In this document: positions 6,493 to 8,455 of the stretch, in pieces
Position numbering within the stretch: the first letter of the stretch is position 1
Layout of the letters: every line of letters starts with the position of its first letter
Origin: Desulfobacterales bacterium
GTDB taxonomy: Bacteria; Desulfobacterota; Desulfobacteria; Desulfobacterales; 4be13
NCBI GenBank assembly: GCA_029940115.1
Contig: JAOZRQ010000298.1
Location: 1-8,455 of the forward strand
Direction of reading: 5' to 3'
DNA length: 8,455 nucleotides
The notes under the pieces: model-generated
The model's input: the letters and a program-made list of their open reading frames with translations, nothing else
The model's database searches: none
What the model was told of the DNA's origin: nothing
Program-made: the position numbers and the translations under genes

Positions 6493-6726
6493 CGTGAATC
6501 GTGACTCGTGATGCGTGACTCGTGATGCGTGACCCGTGATGCGTGACCCGTGATGCGTGATTTGTGATGCGTGACTCGTGATGCGTGGCTCGTGACCCGT
6601 GATGCGTGGCTCGTGACCCGTGATGCGTGACCCGTGATGCGTGACTCGTGACTCGTGATGCGTGATCATTTCACGTTTCACGCCCCACGTTTCACGCCTC
6701 ACGCTTCACGTCTCACGCCTCACGTT
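6493..6726. repeat. Heptamer repeat array 2, inverted counterpart of array 1
   Basis: Positions 6493-6667 hold 25 uninterrupted in-phase heptamers of the form CGTGANN (CGTGATG, CGTGACT and CGTGACC often alternating; a few CGTGGCT, one TGTGATG). After ATT at 6668-6670 the orientation flips, and 6671-6726 holds eight heptamers of the form TCACGNN (TCACGTT, TCACGCC, TCACGCT, TCACGTC, one CCACGTT). The long arm and the TTTCACG-type short arm occur in the reverse order and strand from array 1, so the two arrays are inverted copies of one design. The array fills nearly the whole gap between the NIL-ferredoxin stop (6736) and the mnmA-like start (6486). Confidence 0.95.
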
Positions 6727-6735
6727 TCGGAAACC

Positions 6736-7167
6736 CTAATCAAAAAAACTGTTGTTCTTCATGGGACGGACTTTCATGGCCTTGGGGGGGCAGGCCGGTA
6801 CGCAGAGCTCGCAGACACTGCATTTTTTCTGGTCAAACTCGACAGCCATTTCTGGCCGGCAGATGTAAAGCGCACCGGTGGGGCAGACCGCGGTACACGC
6901 GCCGCAATGGGTACAGACTTTTTCGCTTCGTTCGACCTCCTGTCCGGCATTCTGAACCAGCACCCCCTGATCCTCAAGATATTTGACCCCTTGCTTGAAA
7001 TTCTTTTTGTTGCCGTAAAGCTCAAGAACCAAGACCCCCTCTTTCCTGGGAAGCACGGTGGCGTTGAGTATGTTGAAGGTGAGATCATATTCTCTGACCA
7101 AAGAGCAGACAATCGGCTTGTGGGCAATCGTCTTTGAAAAACGAAGAATAAGAATCTTTGAGTACAT
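6736..7167 (-). CDS. NIL-domain 2x[4Fe-4S] ferredoxin
   Basis: The 143-residue protein has an N-terminal NIL domain (residues about 3-78) that includes the eponymous Asn-Ile-Leu in FNILNATV (31-38). Two classic [4Fe-4S] motifs follow: CTHCGACTAVCP (Cys85, 88, 91, 95) and CSVCELCVPACP (Cys116, 119, 122, 126). NIL domains occur in methionine ABC transporter ATPases and in small ferredoxins that, in methanogens and some anaerobes, are linked to sulfide-based homocysteine synthesis. It probably carries low-potential electrons in the cytoplasm for a sulfur-related reaction, and its MnmA-family neighbour fits that. No DUF39/COG1900 partner is in the window. TAAGGA (7174-7179) about 6 bases before the ATG supports the start. 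The stop lies 9 bases from repeat array 2. Confidence 0.88.
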   Translation of the reverse strand: MYSKILILRFSKTIAHKPIVCSLVREYDLTFNILNATVLPRKEGVLVLELYGNKKNFKQGVKYLEDQGVLVQNAGQEVERSEKVCTHCGACTAVCPTGALYICRPEMAVEFDQKKCSVCELCVPACPPKAMKVRPMKNNSFFD

Positions 7168-7198
7168 GCGAATTCCTTATGAAAATAATGTGAACATG

Positions 7199-7562
7199 CA
7201 CATGAAACGTGAACGTGAACGTGAACGTGAACGTGAACGTGAACGTGAACGTGAACTTAAACGTGAACGTAAACCTGAACTCAGACACAGATCGCCACTA
7301 ATACCACAAGATCACGTCCCCTTGAGCGTGAGAATGTTCCTGGTTCTAACGGTTTTTGTGGTTTCCGACACGGCTGGGAATTGTGATCCGCGGATGAACG
7401 CGGATGGCCTGCGTTCCGGGCAGGGTGCGGGCTCATCCGCGTCCATCCGCGGTTTGTCCCTCAGGCCGACTTTCAGGATCGCAACTGTCTGAAATCACAC
7501 ACAACCACAAAATCCGTTAGAATCAGGAATGTTCAAGTTCAAGTCCAGATTCACGTTCACCC
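7199..7562. repeat. Fold-back repeat element with nested inverted repeats
   Basis: This 400-base gene gap (7168-7569) is built as nested inverted repeats. The left end has eight perfect tandem CGTGAA hexamers (7208-7255) and degenerate ones to about 7280. The right end carries the complementary type: GTTCAAGTTCAAG near 7531-7543 and TTCACGTTCAC at 7550-7560. Inside, 7336-7363 and 7503-7530 are 28-base inverted arms matching at 25 positions. The innermost pair, 7388-7406 and 7434-7452, matches at 18 of 19. Long RE-repeat and FT-repeat reading frames across the hexamers are by-products of the repeat. No transposase is present, so a non-autonomous or hairpin element is the best description. Confidence 0.85.
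7388..7452. repeat. Innermost hairpin of the fold-back element
   Basis: CCGCGGATGAACGCGGATG at 7388-7406 faces its near-perfect reverse complement at 7434-7452 (one mismatch in 19) around a 27-base loop. Each arm also holds two CGCGGATG-type direct repeats. There is no T-run after it, so a terminator is unlikely, although it could stall transcription leaving either neighbouring gene. Confidence 0.85.
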
Positions 7563-7569
7563 TGGCGGC

Positions 7570-7971
7570 TTACCAGAGACTGATATCAGGGACCCGCCTA
7601 CCTTTGCGAACCCCCTTCAGACTCACCTGCTTCACTATCGTGTCCCCGGAGTAGATGACCAGCTTGTATTCGGACGGTCTCCCCTGCCCTTTATCGGAGA
7701 ACGCATAATATCCGAACTTGTTTGTGGAGGTATCTTGGGGATATATGAATCCGGGATCCGTGAGATGTTCAAGGGATATGGTGATCACATGATGATTTCC
7801 TTTGATTTTACCATAGACCCACCATCTCTCCTTGACAAGTTTCGACACAAATCGGCTCTCCTCACTCCGCCACGCGTCGTCCGACTTCTTTTTCCCACAC
7901 AGGGCGTCGCCTGCCGGGATAAACATCAGGATCAGCAAGACGGTCAAGAGTTTGACAAAAATTTTTTTCAT
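7570..7971 (-). CDS. Small exported protein of unknown function
   Basis: The product has 133 residues. It begins with a clear Sec signal peptide: MKKIFVK, then the hydrophobic run LLTVLLILMFI, with a plausible cleavage after GDA (residue 23). DALC is not a good lipobox, so a soluble periplasmic protein of about 110 residues is more likely than a lipoprotein. The mature part is basic and mixed alpha/beta in appearance, with KERWWVYGKIKGNHHVITISLE and YKLVIYSGDTIVKQVSL segments. I recognise no family. A strong AGGAGG (7977-7982) precedes the ATG. The stop is 8 bases from the end of the fold-back element. It points the same way as the NIL-ferredoxin gene, but the 400-base repeat between them argues against tight coupling. 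Confidence 0.75.
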   Translation of the reverse strand: MKKIFVKLLTVLLILMFIPAGDALCGKKKSDDAWRSEESRFVSKLVKERWWVYGKIKGNHHVITISLEHLTDPGFIYPQDTSTNKFGYYAFSDKGQGRPSEYKLVIYSGDTIVKQVSLKGVRKGRRVPDISLW

Positions 7972-8006
7972 GTTATCCTCCTCTTTATCAATTCAAGTTT
8001 GTAGTC

Positions 8007-8031
8007 CCGCCTTCAGGCGGTGCGGAACCGC
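8007..8031. repeat. REP-like double palindrome
   Basis: CCGCCT-TC-AGGCGG (8007-8020) is a perfect 6-bp stem with a 2-base loop. It is followed at once by GCGG-AA-CCGC (8022-8031). Two adjacent GC-rich palindromes upstream of a gene resemble dispersed REP-type elements. It lies 36 bases above the exported-protein start, between that gene and whatever drives it. Confidence 0.6.
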
Positions 8032-8233
8032 CCAATGGCAACCTGGAAAGTGTAAACCACCTTTCATTCAGAAAAAAACTGGGTTTCTGGCTCGGGTGGG
8101 ACACCCGCAATGCAAAAATGCCACAATCTGCGGTCAGATTTGCTGATTTTCCACCTGTCCCGTGCCTCAACGAATATTCCCTTGAAAGCGGTTCAAAGAA
8201 AGTGTAATATCAGCAAGTCTAAACATCCCGCCG
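8032..8233. other. Non-coding stretch with one small hairpin
   Basis: No convincing gene is seen here. The only structure noted is CGGGTG-GGA-CACCCG at 8093-8107, a perfect 6-bp stem with a 3-base loop and no T-run after it. Short open frames across this stretch on both strands lack good ribosome binding sites and family features. Confidence 0.5.
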
Positions 8234-8455
8234 CGCTCGGTTCGGATTGACAAATCCAGACCATTCCCGCCGGATCTGTCAATCCGGCGCGAGCGGGAAG
8301 GAAGCCACCGCTCGGTTCGGATTGACAAATCCAGACCATTCCCGCCGGTTTTGTCAATCCGGCGCGAGCGGGAAGGAAGCCACCGCTCGGTTTGAATTGG
8401 CAAATCCAGACCATTCCCGCCGGATCTGTCAATCCGGCGCGAGCGGGAAGGAAGC
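8234..8455. repeat. 75-bp tandem repeat, at least three copies, cut by the window end
   Basis: The units are 8234-8308, 8309-8383 and 8384-8455 (last copy incomplete by the window edge), with an exact period of 75 bases and few substitutions. Each unit contains a nested dyad: an outer CGCTCG/CGAGCG stem (CCGCTCG/CGAGCGG in copies 2 and 3) and an inner CGGATTGACA / TGTCAATCCG stem (8243-8252 with 8277-8286 in copy 1). Copy 3 has three transitions in the left inner arm, two of which keep G-U pairing in RNA. Because 75 is divisible by three, frames stay open across copies and give false 25-residue repeat proteins. The array continues beyond the window. Confidence 0.95.

Noticed and set aside
7085..7288. 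Minus-strand open frame with a Phe-Thr repeat
   Set aside because: This is the same hexamer array read on the other strand, overlapping the start of the NIL-ferredoxin gene.
7058..7492. Plus-strand open frame with a long Arg-Glu repeat
   Set aside because: The repeat is simply the CGTGAA hexamer array translated; the frame overlaps the NIL-ferredoxin gene and has no family features.
8167..8432. Minus-strand open frames giving 25-residue repeat proteins
   Set aside because: They arise because the 75-base tandem unit is divisible by three; several frames are open at once, and no ribosome binding site or known repeat-protein pattern supports coding.

Overview
The window looks like a chromosomal segment of a Gram-negative anaerobe, most likely a sulfate-reducer-type deltaproteobacterium (Desulfobacterota). 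That placement is an inference. It rests on the mix of an orphan molybdenum-hydroxylase-type [2Fe-2S] subunit, a HoxU/NuoG-N-like diaphorase protein, a NIL-domain ferredoxin, a lipoprotein, and an SRP RNA that carries an Alu-like 5' domain. No marker in the window fixes the genus. All protein genes are on the minus strand; the only plus-strand gene is the SRP RNA.

Layout, left to right: a heptamer repeat array (1-197); dnaK (194-2113) and grpE (2245-2820), transcribed leftward as grpE-dnaK; a 424-bp regulatory gap with a perfect 17-bp hairpin, a leftward promoter whose spacer is a 12-bp palindrome, and a rightward promoter; the SRP RNA gene ffs (about 3245-3446, plus); a TPR lipoprotein (3529-4113); a HoxU/NuoG-N-like iron-sulfur protein (4137-4802); a CoxS-like [2Fe-2S] protein (4983-5441); a divergent MnmA-family tRNA thiolase (5470-6486); a second heptamer array (6493-6726); a NIL-domain 2x[4Fe-4S] ferredoxin (6736-7167); a fold-back repeat element (about 7199-7562); a small exported protein of unknown function (7570-7971); and a right-hand region of palindromes ending in a 75-bp tandem repeat (8234-8455) that runs off the window.

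Two themes stand out. First, NIL-ferredoxin, MnmA-like, CoxS-like, HoxU-like and lipoprotein genes lie head to tail and may form one leftward unit. Four of the five are tied to sulfur transfer or iron-sulfur electron transfer, yet no catalytic large subunit is present, so their joint function is open. Second, the intergenic spaces are filled by repeat elements built on a CGTGA/TCACG pentamer. Arrays 1 and 2 have the same two-arm design in opposite orientation, flank the whole dnaK-to-mnmA block, and reach to within a few bases of start or stop codons; one even supplies the dnaK stop codon.

The housekeeping genes (dnaK, grpE, ffs) are ordinary in their coding content. The unusual material is the repeats and the redox/sulfur gene cluster.
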